27,626 bases of DNA from Coemansia sp. RSA 1804 (Eukaryota; Kickxellomycota; Kickxellomycetes; Kickxellales; Kickxellaceae). Location: the NCBI GenBank assembly GCA_027578815.1, contig JANBTH010000195.1:1-27626 (forward strand). The letters are read 5' to 3'. Of this stretch, positions 15,222 to 24,709 are shown one piece after another. The position numbers and the translations under genes are program-made. Each line of letters begins with the position of its first letter. Position 1 is the first letter of the stretch. Under the pieces are notes generated by a model. That model was given only the letters and a program-made list of their open reading frames with translations. It had not been told where the DNA came from and searched no databases.

Positions 15222-17081
15222 TCACACGGAGCCCTTTGCGACGTCCAGAACACCGCCAACGAGGTGCAGGCTACCGGTGACCAGCACATGCGTGGGCGGC
15301 CCAGCATCGGTTGCAGCGGCAGCGGCGTCGCAGTACTTGGACTCGATGTAGGCAACGGCATCGTCGATGGAAGGCAGCACGGCGGTGGTCGCAGGGCCAG
15401 AAGCAGCGGAAGGCACCTGTGCAGCCAGGCGGGTCCAGGCGGCGGCGGCCTCCTTCTGCGGGCCAAGCTCCGGATCGGTGAACACGGTAGCGTTGGCGCT
15501 ATCGGAGCGGCGGGACACGTTCGGGCAGAACACGGCCTCGCAGAACCGGCAGCCAGCGCCCAGGGCGTCGACGAGCGTCGCCAGCAGCTGCGCGGCGCTG
15601 CGCGCATGCGCGGCATTGAACAGGAGCACGCGGCGGGCACCGCCAGCTGCCGCCACCAGCTGCTGGGTCTGCGCAAACCAGCGCGCGCAGGCAGCCGTGC
15701 TCTCGACGGTGTGCGCGCCGTCGACGTGCCAGATCAGGCGGGGCCCGTGCCGCGGGGACGCGAATGTCTGCGACCTGCCTGGCCACGCAGCGCTGCGCAG
15801 CCCGGCGGCGATGGCGGCGTCCACGGCATCCGCGCCAAGCGCCAGCGAGGCCGTTGTGCGCGCAACCCAGTCGCGGCACAGCGCGGCGGCCAGCGCGGCG
15901 TTGGTCCGCTGGTGCGCGCCCGCGATGCCCAGCCGCACCTTCGACTCGCCAAGCTCCGCATCCGGCTCAACCACGCGCAGCGGCGCACAGCGCTCCGCCG
16001 CGCGCTCGCGGATCACAGCGAGCGCAGCAGGGTCCTGGCCGGCCACGGTGTGGACGGGCACGGCGCGCTTGATGATTCCGGCCTTGTGCCACGCGATCTG
16101 CTGGATCGTGGAGCCGAGCGTGATCTGGTGATCCAGGCCGAGCGACGTGATCCCGCAGACCACGGGGCGGCGGACCGCGTTGGTGGAGTCGTACTCGCCG
16201 CCAACGCCGACCTCGACCACCGCCACGTCGACGTGCTCGCGGAGGAACGCGTGGAACGCCATGAGTGTGAGGAACCGGAAGTACATCGGCATGTCCGGCG
16301 ACTCGGCGGCCACCCGGCGCAGCGCCGGCGACGGACTGCGCAGCGCGTTGTATGTCTCGTAGAAGTACTGTGCGAACAGGCGCTGGCTGATCGGCGCCCC
16401 GTTGATCTGGATGCGCTCGCGCACCTCGATCAGGTGCGGCGATGTGAACAGCCCGACCTTCAGCCGCCCATCGCCGCCGCTGGTTGCTATCGGGAGCTGC
16501 GACAGGATGGATGCCACGAAGGCGCACGTCGACCCCTTCCCCTTGGTCCCGGCTACGTGGATGACGTTGAGCCGGTCGAGGTCCCCGACGGCGTGGCCCA
16601 TCTTCTCCAGAAACGCCTCGAACTCCGGGATGCTGTTCTCGTTGAGCCGCCCGCCCGACGCGCGGATCTGCTCCAGGATCTGGTAGTTTGTCTGCAGCCC
16701 ATTGAGGTCCCTGACTGCCGCCTCGTACGTCTCGCCGCTGCCGCTGCCGCCTGCCGCAGTACAAGAGTCCTCTGGTGCTCGAGCTTCCTGGTGCGCCATG
16801 GTCGAAAACAAAAGACCGCTTCTTGTAGCTACGAGCGAATTAGTAGTAGTAGTGGTGGTGGAATGGGGAGGAGAAAAGTTTTTTCCGGCGCTGTGATTTC
16901 CTCCGCCCCTGCTTGTGCTTTTGCTGTGATTGCTGGTATTTCCTGTGGTAGTGGCCGCTGTGACCAATGGTGCCTGCTGCTGCGTTTGTGGGAAAACAAG
17001 CGGCAATCGCCATCTGCCTGCAATCGACGATGGCTGGCGATTGATAAAGGTGGTTGCTCCCGCTGCCAAGCGACGATGCAT
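15222..17081 (-). CDS. MET7: folylpolyglutamate synthase, with N-terminal extension
   Basis: A 619-residue frame. It adds glutamates to folates so that they are retained and used for one-carbon transfer and methionine synthesis. The catalytic core starts near residue 119 (YEAAVRDLNGLQTNYQILEQ). The P-loop HVAGTKGKGST is at about 175-185, then FTSPHLIEVRERIQING, MPMYFRFLTLMAFHAF, VVEVGVGGEYDSTN, GITSLGLDHQITLG and IAWHKAGIIK. These match FPGS better than dihydrofolate synthase. The C-terminal part contains RLIWHVDGAHT and ends LVTGSLHLVGGVLDV. Residues 1-94 are basic and Ser/Thr/Asn-rich, beginning MHRRLAAGATTFINRQ, fitting a mitochondrial presequence. A second Met at residue 95 (16799, MAHQEARAPED) lies just upstream of the core and would give a cytosolic form. 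Confidence 0.93.
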   Translation of the reverse strand: MHRRLAAGATTFINRQPSSIAGRWRLPLVFPQTQQQAPLVTAATTTGNTSNHSKSTSRGGGNHSAGKNFSPPHSTTTTTTNSLVATRSGLLFSTMAHQEARAPEDSCTAAGGSGSGETYEAAVRDLNGLQTNYQILEQIRASGGRLNENSIPEFEAFLEKMGHAVGDLDRLNVIHVAGTKGKGSTCAFVASILSQLPIATSGGDGRLKVGLFTSPHLIEVRERIQINGAPISQRLFAQYFYETYNALRSPSPALRRVAAESPDMPMYFRFLTLMAFHAFLREHVDVAVVEVGVGGEYDSTNAVRRPVVCGITSLGLDHQITLGSTIQQIAWHKAGIIKRAVPVHTVAGQDPAALAVIRERAAERCAPLRVVEPDAELGESKVRLGIAGAHQRTNAALAAALCRDWVARTTASLALGADAVDAAIAAGLRSAAWPGRSQTFASPRHGPRLIWHVDGAHTVESTAACARWFAQTQQLVAAAGGARRVLLFNAAHARSAAQLLATLVDALGAGCRFCEAVFCPNVSRRSDSANATVFTDPELGPQKEAAAAWTRLAAQVPSAASGPATTAVLPSIDDAVAYIESKYCDAAAAATDAGPPTHVLVTGSLHLVGGVLDVAKGSV

Positions 17082-17717
17082 GCTGCCAGCACTCTGAAAA
17101 AGAGAGATGCTTATCCTCTCCCTCCCCCAACGATGCTTCGTGGATACTGGTAGGCAGCAAACAGCTCACAAAGGGAACAAGCAAGATGCGGGCGTGAGCA
17201 ATAATAATAATAACAATAATAGATCCCTGGCGAGAAAGAGAAACAACAAACCTGTACAAAATAAAGGAGGAGGAAGAGGACCAAGTCTAGAACCCCCCGT
17301 CCTCCACTCCTCAGCTAATCCTCCATTTTTTCATCACGGCAAACCAGGAAAACCCTCCGTCGTCCGCGTCCTTTCCCTCGCTTCTTGAGCAAAACAGGCG
17401 CCGTGCCGCCGGCCAGAAATAGGTGGGTGCTGAGATAAAAAAAAAGACACTCTTCTCATCTCGCGCTGCGTGCGGACAATTTCACCCTGTGATGAGGATA
17501 TAAAGGTGGAAAAAAGAGCATTCATCTGTCCTTTGCCTTTGGCTTTTGCCCGCCAAGCCTTCTCTCACTTTTCTCCTTTCAACGCTTTTTACCCTTTTTG
17601 TCCTTTTTGCTCTTTAAATCTCCAATCCCATCTTTTTTTCCCCCACTTCTCTCATCTTTTTTTTACTATTCTACTTGTACACTCTCTTGCTCTTGCTCTT
17701 ACTCGTGCTCGCGAAAG
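17082..17717. promoter_or_regulatory. divergent promoter region of FPGS and CDC50
   Basis: These 636 bases separate head-to-head starts. They contain an AAT-type microsatellite near 17203-17222 and long pyrimidine-rich tracts before the CDC50 ATG. The frame of CDC50 stays open upstream to a TTG at 17598 but only the ATG at 17718 is a normal start. No TATA box is evident on either side. Confidence 0.5.
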
Positions 17718-18968
17718 ATGACTGGCGACAGCGGTGCCGGCGAGACCAAAAGCAAGCGCCCCTCCAACACCGCCTTCAAGCAGCAGCGGCTGCGCGCCTG
17801 GCAGCCGCTTCTCACGCCCAAGAGCGTGCTGCCGACGTTTTTCGTGATTGGAATAATCTTTGCGCCAATTGGCGGGTGGCTGCTCTGGGCGTCGCAGCGC
17901 ATCAATGAGCTCCGAATCGACTACACCAATTGCGACAAGCTGGGCAGCACGCCCAAGGACATCTCCCCGAGTCTGTACGACTACCATCTGTACGGAATCG
18001 ACAGCAAGAAGATAGCCGCTCCGCAGCAGCAGTATGACAGCGACACGAGCACGTGCACGATCACGTTTGCGCTGCCAAAGGACCTGGAGCCGGACGTGTT
18101 CTTGTACTACCGGCTCACCAGCTTCTACCAGAACCACCGGCGGTACACGCGCAGCTTCGATGTCGACCAGCTCAAGGGCAAGGTGCGGACGGCGTCGGAT
18201 CTGGATGGCGGCGACTGCAGTCCGCTGGACTCGCACTCGGTGGACGGGGGCGCCAAGCGGCCGTACTATCCGTGCGGCCTTATTGCCAACTCCATCTTCA
18301 ACGACACGATTGGGCTGCCGGTGCTGACGAATCCGCCAGGCAACCGCCCGCCCGCCACCTACGTGATGACCGAGAGCGGCATTGCGTGGGAGTCCGACCG
18401 CAAGCGCGTCAACCCGACCTCGTACACGCCCGACCAGGTGTACCCGCCGCCCAACTGGTTTGCCAAATACGGCGCCGAGTACAACGAGTCCGCGGGGATC
18501 CCCGATCTCTCGCAGAACGAGCACTTCCTCGTGTGGATGCGCACCGCGGGGCTCCCGACCTTCCGCAAGCTGTACATGAAGAACACCGGCGAGACGATGC
18601 AGAGCGGCACGTACTCGATCGACGTCGTGATGAACTACGATACCAGGTCGTTTGGCGGCACAAAGTCCATCGTCATCTCCACCACCTCGTTCATCGGCGG
18701 CCGCAACCCGGTCCTCGGCATTGCCTTCATCGTCGTCGGCGGCCTGTGCGTCCTTCTCGGCTGCATCTTCGCTATCCGCCACTTTTACCGCCCCAGACGC
18801 CTTGGCGACCACACGTATCTGTCCTGGAACCAGCAGGTCGCCTCCGGCTTGGCTGAAAACTCTGCTGCTAGTGCTGCTGGTGGCCCGTCGGCTGCTGCTG
18901 CTGCTGCTGCGCCGACTGGCCGTAACAAGAACATCGGCGGCGCCGGAATGCTGCGCCAGCGCCCATGA
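17718..18968 (+). CDS. CDC50: Lem3/Cdc50-family phospholipid flippase subunit
   Basis: The ATG at 17718 (MTGDSGAGETKSKRPSNTAF) gives 416 residues. Transmembrane segment 1 is at about 38-58 (VLPTFFVIGIIFAPIGGWLL), a large exoplasmic loop follows, and transmembrane segment 2 is at about 330-357 (VLGIAFIVVGGLCVLLGCIF). Family signatures are present: QQRLRAWQPLLTPK, YYRLTSFYQNHRRYTRSFD, PCGLIANSIFNDTI, FLVWMRTAGLPTFRKLY and the SYSIDV-like GTYSIDVVMNYDTRSFGG. The family is the obligate partner of P4-ATPases (Drs2, Dnf), required for their exit from the ER and for lipid flipping. The C-terminal tail has an Ala run, which is unusual but harmless. The paralogue (Cdc50, Lem3 or Crf1) cannot be assigned. 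AATAAA lies about 240 bases after the stop. Confidence 0.95.
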   Translation: MTGDSGAGETKSKRPSNTAFKQQRLRAWQPLLTPKSVLPTFFVIGIIFAPIGGWLLWASQRINELRIDYTNCDKLGSTPKDISPSLYDYHLYGIDSKKIAAPQQQYDSDTSTCTITFALPKDLEPDVFLYYRLTSFYQNHRRYTRSFDVDQLKGKVRTASDLDGGDCSPLDSHSVDGGAKRPYYPCGLIANSIFNDTIGLPVLTNPPGNRPPATYVMTESGIAWESDRKRVNPTSYTPDQVYPPPNWFAKYGAEYNESAGIPDLSQNEHFLVWMRTAGLPTFRKLYMKNTGETMQSGTYSIDVVMNYDTRSFGGTKSIVISTTSFIGGRNPVLGIAFIVVGGLCVLLGCIFAIRHFYRPRRLGDHTYLSWNQQVASGLAENSAASAAGGPSAAAAAAAPTGRNKNIGGAGMLRQRP

Positions 18969-19358
18969 TTCGAGGCGGACGAAAAAGCCAGCTCCACCAT
19001 CTTTTTTTGCTTCTGCTTTTTGTTCTTTTCCTTGTGTTTGTTTCATTCTCTCCCGTTCAATGTCTCCATCGATCCACTCCCCTCCACCACTCACCCGCCT
19101 GGTTATCATTTGGCCTGTTCCGCTTAAACTGTCTGCATTTCTTTTTGGGAAGGCTACTTTTGCTCTGTTGAAGGTGTTTTTTTCGCGTCTGAAACTGTGA
19201 ATTATGAAATAAACTGCCAAGTCGGCAACTAAAATAAATGAAGAAAAAGGAAGAAGAAAACCTGGAGACCCGCACGGTCTGTATAAATGCCCACCCATTA
19301 CACTGCGGCATTAGCAATACTATAATCCACATTACCATGTGTCAACTTTTAACTTCTG
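18969..19358. other. convergent 3' flank of CDC50 and the orphan gene
   Basis: 390 bases between convergent stops. AATAAA at 19208-19213 is a likely CDC50 polyadenylation signal. No frame is supported. Confidence 0.5.
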
Positions 19359-20105
19359 TCACGAATCCGCTTTTTTTTGTTTACGCCTTACTAGTACTAA
19401 TTGGCCATTACGATTTTCTATGGCTGTTGCTTTAGAGCTTCCAGAATATGTAGAAGGGATGCCTGACCTGCCAGCAGGCTTTTTACCACATACTGATACT
19501 GAATCCCTAGGACTTATAGAACTGTTGCTGTGAGCATATCCAGACATGGCACTTCTTCCACCCGGTAAGCTAGCGCCTCCAGACTCACTATGAACGAGGA
19601 TTGAATGGGTTTTAGAGCCTCCAGCAACAGCGCTTGGTTTTCTAGGTGCAGTACTACGCGTTGTTGATCTAGGGACTTGAGATGGTGCTCTAGGTATCTG
19701 AGATGTTGTTTGTCCAAAATTATGAGTTTGTCTAGAAGCAGTGCTTGGAGAATGTCCATAACTAGCATCTGATCCATATGGAACTCTCATATGGTAGCCT
19801 CCCCTAATAGACACTGTATTTTTAATTCTTGCCAGCCTAATTTTTGCCCTGTCTTCTTTTGTTTTTGCTATTGTTCTAGGACCTTTATGTATATCTATCA
19901 TGTTTCCTATTGTTGTTTCATTAAATATTTTTAATTCATCTTTAGCTAGACTATCTATTAAAGCTTCTCTTAAACCAGCTTTTCTATTTTCTCTCTTGCC
20001 TTTTACACTAACGTACTTTCCATATACTTTTGGTTCATCATATTTAAAAGAAAATTCTACCCATTCTATTGCCGACTGCAAACCACCGCTATCGCGAAAT
20101 GACAT
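19359..20105 (-). CDS. AT-rich orphan gene, 248-residue basic protein
   Basis: A long frame with AT-rich third positions, unlike CDC50 and ADE13 on each side. Residues 1-105 look folded: WVEFSFKYDEPKVYGKYVSV suggests paired strands, KAGLREALIDSLAKDELKIF a helix, and ETTIGNMIDIHKG a further strand. A basic segment (KTKEDRAKIRLARIKNT) links to a long Ser/Thr/Pro/Arg tail (105-225) that is probably disordered. The protein ends in a Lys/Arg cluster (RRKQKK). There is no signal peptide, membrane segment or cysteine pattern. The folded head followed by a basic tail would suit a nucleic-acid-binding or targeting role, but that is guesswork. No family is recognised. Its start lacks the AATTGAAAATG context of the other orphan genes. 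Confidence 0.7.
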   Translation of the reverse strand: MSFRDSGGLQSAIEWVEFSFKYDEPKVYGKYVSVKGKRENRKAGLREALIDSLAKDELKIFNETTIGNMIDIHKGPRTIAKTKEDRAKIRLARIKNTVSIRGGYHMRVPYGSDASYGHSPSTASRQTHNFGQTTSQIPRAPSQVPRSTTRSTAPRKPSAVAGGSKTHSILVHSESGGASLPGGRSAMSGYAHSNSSISPRDSVSVCGKKPAGRSGIPSTYSGSSKATAIENRNGQLVLVRRKQKKADS

Positions 20106-20516
20106 TATGAATATCAGGAAGCCTTTGAAAAATAAAAAAGTAAAATGCTTGAAGAAAAATAGCCTGCTTTAAAGATAAAAATTGTTTTGTGGCGAAAATT
20201 TAAATTCCTTCCTTCCTTTCCTCTCCACTAGGATTCTACCCTTGCATTATATACGTTTCTCGTTTCGCATTTAGCAATTTAAAATAGAACTTTGGATGTT
20301 TAATACAGCCATGTGTACATCTTCTACTCAACAAATTTATGTGTCAGATGTTTCCCCTATCCTTAGCTGAAGCTAGAGAGCTATATTTGAATATCCGTAT
20401 GATCATTTTTTGTCACAAGACAAAAAAACTGGACTGCTGCTAATAATAATTTGAAATTAATTAAAATGGACACTTCTACATATGCACTTAATGGCGGCTA
20501 TTTCCTACAACACTAT
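20106..20516. other. AT-rich upstream region of the orphan gene
   Basis: This 411-base stretch contains a pyrimidine-rich run near 20210-20230 and no recognisable promoter element or coding frame. Confidence 0.4.
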
Positions 20517-20684
20517 TTATTGCGTTTTTAGTCTGCGTGACATTGCATATAATATAATTTCTGGATACACGCGGTTGTGGTTAGCCACCAGTTCGGACAG
20601 ATATACCACTTGGAAGTGGATATCTGGTGAAAAAGGGGTTCTACTATTTCCATATGGAGAATGTCTATTACTAGCTTTACCAAG
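20517..20684 (-). pseudogene. coding remnant upstream of the orphan gene
   Basis: The minus strand is open for 55 codons ending in TAA (20517-20519), with a stop immediately upstream and no start. It reads protein-like (HSPYGNSRTPFSPDIHFQVV, then ELVANHNRVYPEIILYAM). Within it, 20655-20675 matches 19746-19766 of the 248-residue gene at 19 of 21 bases, on the same strand and in the same frame (ASNRHSP against ASYGHSP). It may be a fragment of a related gene. The plus strand is also open here for 68 codons, but reads less well. Confidence 0.35.
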
Positions 20685-20687
20685 TTA

Positions 20688-21069
20688 AAATCTAAATGGT
20701 TCTATTTATCAAGATGCAATACATGGAATTTACATTGCATTGGAAAGCTTCAAGCCTTCAAACGTAGACTGCCTGGGCCATTGAAAATCGCAATCCTGCT
20801 GTTTTTTTCTTCACCCCCAACCCTCATTTTCTAGCCCCTTTGTGAAAAAGAAATGTAATGCAAGTCAATAATGGTAGGAATAAAAAAATTTTCACCTTTG
20901 ATTCCTATCTGCTTTTTTTTCGTATTTTCCTTTTGTTCTTTTCTCCTGCTACATTGCCGTAAAGATAGGATACTAGCCATTATCGCACCGCACTTTAAAC
21001 CATCCAAGTAATCACTTTGATATTCTCTCCTTCTCTCCAACCCTAACCTTCTGGAACAAGATACAAAAC
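20688..21069. promoter_or_regulatory. ADE13 upstream region
   Basis: 382 bases with T-rich tracts at 20800-20940 and a pyrimidine-rich leader just before the ATG. No TATA box is clear. Nothing else was recognised. Confidence 0.4.
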
Positions 21070-22518
21070 ATGGGTGATCCGAACGCAAAGTACCAGAGCC
21101 CGCTGACCTCAAGATACGCGTCGCCGGAGATGGCGGCAAACTTTTCAAACAACAAGCGATTCGGGACATGGCGCCGGCTGTGGTACAACCTGGCGGTGGC
21201 CGAGAAGCAGCTGGGGCTGGGCGGAATAACGGATCTGGCGCTGGACCAGATGAAGAGCAACGTGGACAACATCGACTACGAGGTCGCGAACCGGGAGGAG
21301 AAGAAGCGACGCCACGACGTGATGGCGCACGTCCATGCGTTCGGGCTGGTAGCGCCGGAGGCAGCCGGGATAATCCACCTGGGCGCAACCTCGTGCTTTG
21401 TGACGGATAACGCTGATCTGATCATATTCCGCGATGCCATGGATCTTCTGATCGGCAAGCTCGTCTGCGTGATCAGCGATCTGGCGCAGTTCGCGGTCAA
21501 GCACAAGGACTTGCCCACGCTCGGGTTCACGCACTTCCAGCCGGCGCAGCTGACCACGGTTGGGAAGCGCGCGACCCTGTGGATCCAGGAGCTGCTGTGG
21601 GATCTGCGCAACATGAAGCGCGCACGTGACGATCTTGGATTCCGGGGCGTCAAGGGCACGACCGGGACGCAGGCGTCGTTTCTTGCGCTGTTTGCCGGCG
21701 ACCACGACAAGGTGGAGCAGCTGGACCAGCTGGTGACGGAGCTGAGCGGATTCAGCACCTGCTACCCGGTGTGCGGGCAGACGTACTCGCGCAAGATCGA
21801 CGTTGACTTCCTCAGCCCGCTGGCGTCGTTCGGGGCCACCGCGCACCGCATTGCAACGGACATCCGGCTGCTTGCCAACCTCAAGGAGATCGAGGAGCCG
21901 TTTGAGAAGGACCAGATCGGATCCTCGGCCATGGCGTACAAGCGCAACCCGATGCGGTGCGAGCGCATCTGCTCGCTGTCGCGGCATCTGATGGTTCTGA
22001 TCGGCGATGTGCTGCAGACGGCGTCGGTGCAATGGCTGGAGCGGACGCTGGACGACTCGGCCAACAGGCGGATCAGCATCCCCGAGGCGTGTCTGACGGC
22101 CGACATTGTGCTGACGACGATGCAGAACGTGGTGGAGGGGCTCGTGGTGTATCCGAAGGTCATCGAGCGCCGGATCCGCAGCGAGCTGCCGTTCATGGCG
22201 ACGGAGAACTTTATCATGGCAATGGTGACCAAGGGCGGCGACCGCCAGGAGTGCCACGAGCAGATCCGTGTGCTGTCGCATCAGGCGGCGGCCGTCGTCA
22301 AGCAGGAGGGCGGCGACAACGATCTGATTGACAGGGTGCGGGCCTGCGAGTACTTTGCGCCCATCAAGGACGATCTGGATGAGCTGCTCAACCCTGCCAC
22401 CTTTATTGGCCGCGCGCCGCAGCAGGTCGACAACTTTGTGGCTAACCACGTTGCGCCTGCGTTGGCGCCTTACAGCGCGGCAATTGCTGCCAAGAAGCCG
22501 GCTGAGCTGTCGGTGTAA
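21070..22518 (+). CDS. ADE13: adenylosuccinate lyase
   Basis: A 482-residue intron-free frame starting MGDPNAKYQSPLTSRYASPE. It catalyses two eliminations of fumarate in purine synthesis: SAICAR to AICAR, and adenylosuccinate to AMP. The fumarase/aspartase superfamily signature GSSAMAYKRNP is at 284-294 and supplies the flexible catalytic serine loop. The general acid histidine is at His155 in GFTHFQPAQ. HDVMAHVHAFG and IHLGATSCFVTDNADL form other parts of the active site, and FRGVKGTTGTQASF follows. Length and start agree with yeast Ade13. It is soluble and expected to be a tetramer. Codon use is GC-rich. It converges on the P450 gene with 345 bases between stops. Confidence 0.98.
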   Translation: MGDPNAKYQSPLTSRYASPEMAANFSNNKRFGTWRRLWYNLAVAEKQLGLGGITDLALDQMKSNVDNIDYEVANREEKKRRHDVMAHVHAFGLVAPEAAGIIHLGATSCFVTDNADLIIFRDAMDLLIGKLVCVISDLAQFAVKHKDLPTLGFTHFQPAQLTTVGKRATLWIQELLWDLRNMKRARDDLGFRGVKGTTGTQASFLALFAGDHDKVEQLDQLVTELSGFSTCYPVCGQTYSRKIDVDFLSPLASFGATAHRIATDIRLLANLKEIEEPFEKDQIGSSAMAYKRNPMRCERICSLSRHLMVLIGDVLQTASVQWLERTLDDSANRRISIPEACLTADIVLTTMQNVVEGLVVYPKVIERRIRSELPFMATENFIMAMVTKGGDRQECHEQIRVLSHQAAAVVKQEGGDNDLIDRVRACEYFAPIKDDLDELLNPATFIGRAPQQVDNFVANHVAPALAPYSAAIAAKKPAELSV

Positions 22519-22863
22519 AGGATCTGACAGACACGGGCTGGTAGGAGATGTAGTGGTAGTTTTGCAGAGCTTTATAGGGGTTTTTTGTTAGAAGAAGAGA
22601 AGGGGTTCCTTTATTCTCTTTATTGCAGATATGCTATTCAAGCGACATACCGTTAGTCCCTTTCAGTGAATGCCAACAGCGCGTGGACAAGTCGTAGCGT
22701 ATAATGATAATGGTAATAGTGATATAGCATTCAGCCAATGCTGCTATTGTCGAGCGCAAGAGCACAGCATAACATTATGCTATTCAAGAGCACAACTCTT
22801 TCACTTGCGTTTCTTCAGTGTATGGCATAATATTAATATTAACAATAAACAACAAGGGCGCTA
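22519..22863. other. convergent 3' flank of ADE13 and the P450 gene
   Basis: 345 AT-rich bases carrying the two 3' ends. AACAATAAAC occurs near 22840. No coding frame or RNA gene is supported. Confidence 0.5.
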
Positions 22864-24465
22864 CTATTGCGTGCGCCGGGAGATAAGAATGTTGCAGTCG
22901 CGGACAGGATGCTTTGGCACCATGCTCACAATGTTGGTGCGGGGCATGATGGCCGGCAGGCCGGTGGACTTGTCAACGTTGTTTGGCGAGTAGACGGCAT
23001 CGGACGGCAGCGCAACGTCGTACCGGTTGAGGATGTTGGCAATGGTGGTGACAATCTCAATCATGGCCAGATGGCGACCGGGGCAAATGCGCACACCGGC
23101 GCTGAAGGCCAGGATATTGCGCCTGTTGGCGGCAGCGGCGGAGTCGGCGCCAAGGAAGCGCGAGGGGTCGAACAGGTGCGGATTGGGCCAGACCTCGGGG
23201 TTCATGCCGGCGGCAGCAATGCTGACGACGACGGTGAAGCCCTCCGGAATGTGGTGGCCGCGCAGCGTAATGCCGCCGCGCGGAACGGTGCGTGGCAGGT
23301 TGGTGGAGGCCGGACACAGTCGCAGCGACTCCAGCACACAGGCCTCCAGATAGGGCGCGTGGGCACGGGCCATCTCGTAGGTTATCAGCTGCGTGGGCGC
23401 AAAGGCGTGGCGGATCTGGTCGGCCAGCAGCTTCATGTGCTCCGGATACAGAAGCAGCAGATGCAGCGCCCACGTTATGGCAGCCGACGTTGTGTCGACG
23501 CCGCCGATGACAAGCGTTATGGTTTCGGTCAGCACCTCGGCGGACGACATCTTTGCGTTGGTGGCAGCCTCCGGGTCTTCGGCGTCAATGAACTGCTGCA
23601 TAATGTCGTTCGGACGCGCAGCGGCAGCCACGCCTGCCACGTCGGCCTTGCGGCGGCGGATGGTTGCGCTGCCAAAGCGCAGGAACTCCTGGATGTCGCG
23701 GCCAGCCAGCCAGTGGGCGGCGGCGCTGAATGGCCAGCGCTTGACCAGCGGCACCAGCATCTGCGCCATCATCAGCGCAAAGGTCTTCTCGACCCAGTTG
23801 ACGGTGCGCATGTCGCCGCTTGTCAGCGCACGATGCTTGGCGCCCAGACTCAGCGATGCCACAACGTCAAAGGCCATCAGCTTGAAGTCGTAGAAGTAGC
23901 ACACCTTGGCACAGCCGCCGGCGCGCTCCATGTATCCGTCCCACTTGCGCATCAGCTGCTGCACTCCGGCGGCAAGCACCGTCGGCTCCATCTTCAGCAG
24001 CCGCGCAACGCTCAGGCCGGGGCCCACCTGCCGCCGCCGCCGCTTGTTCAGCTCGGCGTCGCGCGTTGTGAAGATGCTTGGCTCCAGAACGGTTGCGTTG
24101 TCGTATATCTTGTCCTTGCCAAACGAGTAGCTGCTCAGCACCAGCCGCCCGTCGTCCGGATGGCACACCGCCACCTTGCGCGGCTCCATCACGTACACGC
24201 TGCCGAACCGCTTGCAGTCGCGCACCATGTCGTCGTTCGTCGACCCTGTCAGCCCGTCGAACAGCGAGAACACCGAGCTGAGCCGGTATGTGAACCGCCC
24301 CGGCACCGCGCGCAGCGGCGACAGCCACGTCGCATACACTGCGCGCCACGCCACATACAGCGCCATGCCGGCTCCGATGTGTCGCGCCGTCAGCATGCGC
24401 CGCGCAAGCGTCAGCGCTACCCGCGCCACGGCTCCAGCCGCTGCCAGCTCTGACGCTACTGCCAT
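22864..24465 (-). CDS. cytochrome P450 monooxygenase
   Basis: A complete 533-residue frame without introns. The N terminus has hydrophobic segments (LAAAGAVARVALTLA and GAGMALYVAWRAVYA) and then the proline-rich hinge PLRAVPGRF, so it is an ER-anchored class II enzyme needing a reductase. The I-helix oxygen-binding motif reads GGVDTTSAAITW (usual form AGxDTT). The K-helix ExxR is in LESLRLCP, PERF-like sequence is FDPSRFLG, and the haem loop is FSAGVRICPGRH with Cys461 as ligand. All catalytic elements are intact. The substrate cannot be inferred. No biosynthetic cluster genes lie next to it; ADE13 and the AT-rich island flank it. Confidence 0.95.
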   Translation of the reverse strand: MAVASELAAAGAVARVALTLARRMLTARHIGAGMALYVAWRAVYATWLSPLRAVPGRFTYRLSSVFSLFDGLTGSTNDDMVRDCKRFGSVYVMEPRKVAVCHPDDGRLVLSSYSFGKDKIYDNATVLEPSIFTTRDAELNKRRRRQVGPGLSVARLLKMEPTVLAAGVQQLMRKWDGYMERAGGCAKVCYFYDFKLMAFDVVASLSLGAKHRALTSGDMRTVNWVEKTFALMMAQMLVPLVKRWPFSAAAHWLAGRDIQEFLRFGSATIRRRKADVAGVAAAARPNDIMQQFIDAEDPEAATNAKMSSAEVLTETITLVIGGVDTTSAAITWALHLLLLYPEHMKLLADQIRHAFAPTQLITYEMARAHAPYLEACVLESLRLCPASTNLPRTVPRGGITLRGHHIPEGFTVVVSIAAAGMNPEVWPNPHLFDPSRFLGADSAAAANRRNILAFSAGVRICPGRHLAMIEIVTTIANILNRYDVALPSDAVYSPNNVDKSTGLPAIMPRTNIVSMVPKHPVRDCNILISRRTQ

Positions 24466-24709
24466 CGGTTTTTGTGTTTCCGGTTGTGTGGATGAATGGG
24501 TGCGGCGAGATAGTATCCACGCCTTTTATTTATTTTCTTGCTTGCACTGCAGCTTAATGAACAAAAATCCAAATAAAATGTTAATGTACAGAGGCGTGGT
24601 GTAAATGCTATTTAGCTCAAAGCGCGTAGAAAAAAAAAGAAACAAACCCCAGAAGAAATATAGAGTGGTAATTTGGTTGCGTGGGGCAGGGCGGGAGGGC
24701 TGCTTTTTG
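24466..24709. promoter_or_regulatory. P450 upstream region
   Basis: About 240 bases upstream of the P450 ATG on its strand. A poly-A tract lies at 24629-24640. No TATA box is certain and no frame is supported. Confidence 0.4.

Noticed and set aside
15264..17153. Plus-strand frame of 629 codons
   Set aside because: Antisense shadow of FPGS; Arg/Gly/Ala-rich, as expected from GC-rich codons read in reverse.
17652..19298. Minus-strand frame of 548 codons
   Set aside because: Antisense shadow of CDC50, without recognisable domains.
22867..24453. Plus-strand frame of 528 codons
   Set aside because: Antisense shadow of the P450 gene; His/Arg/Gly-rich composition.
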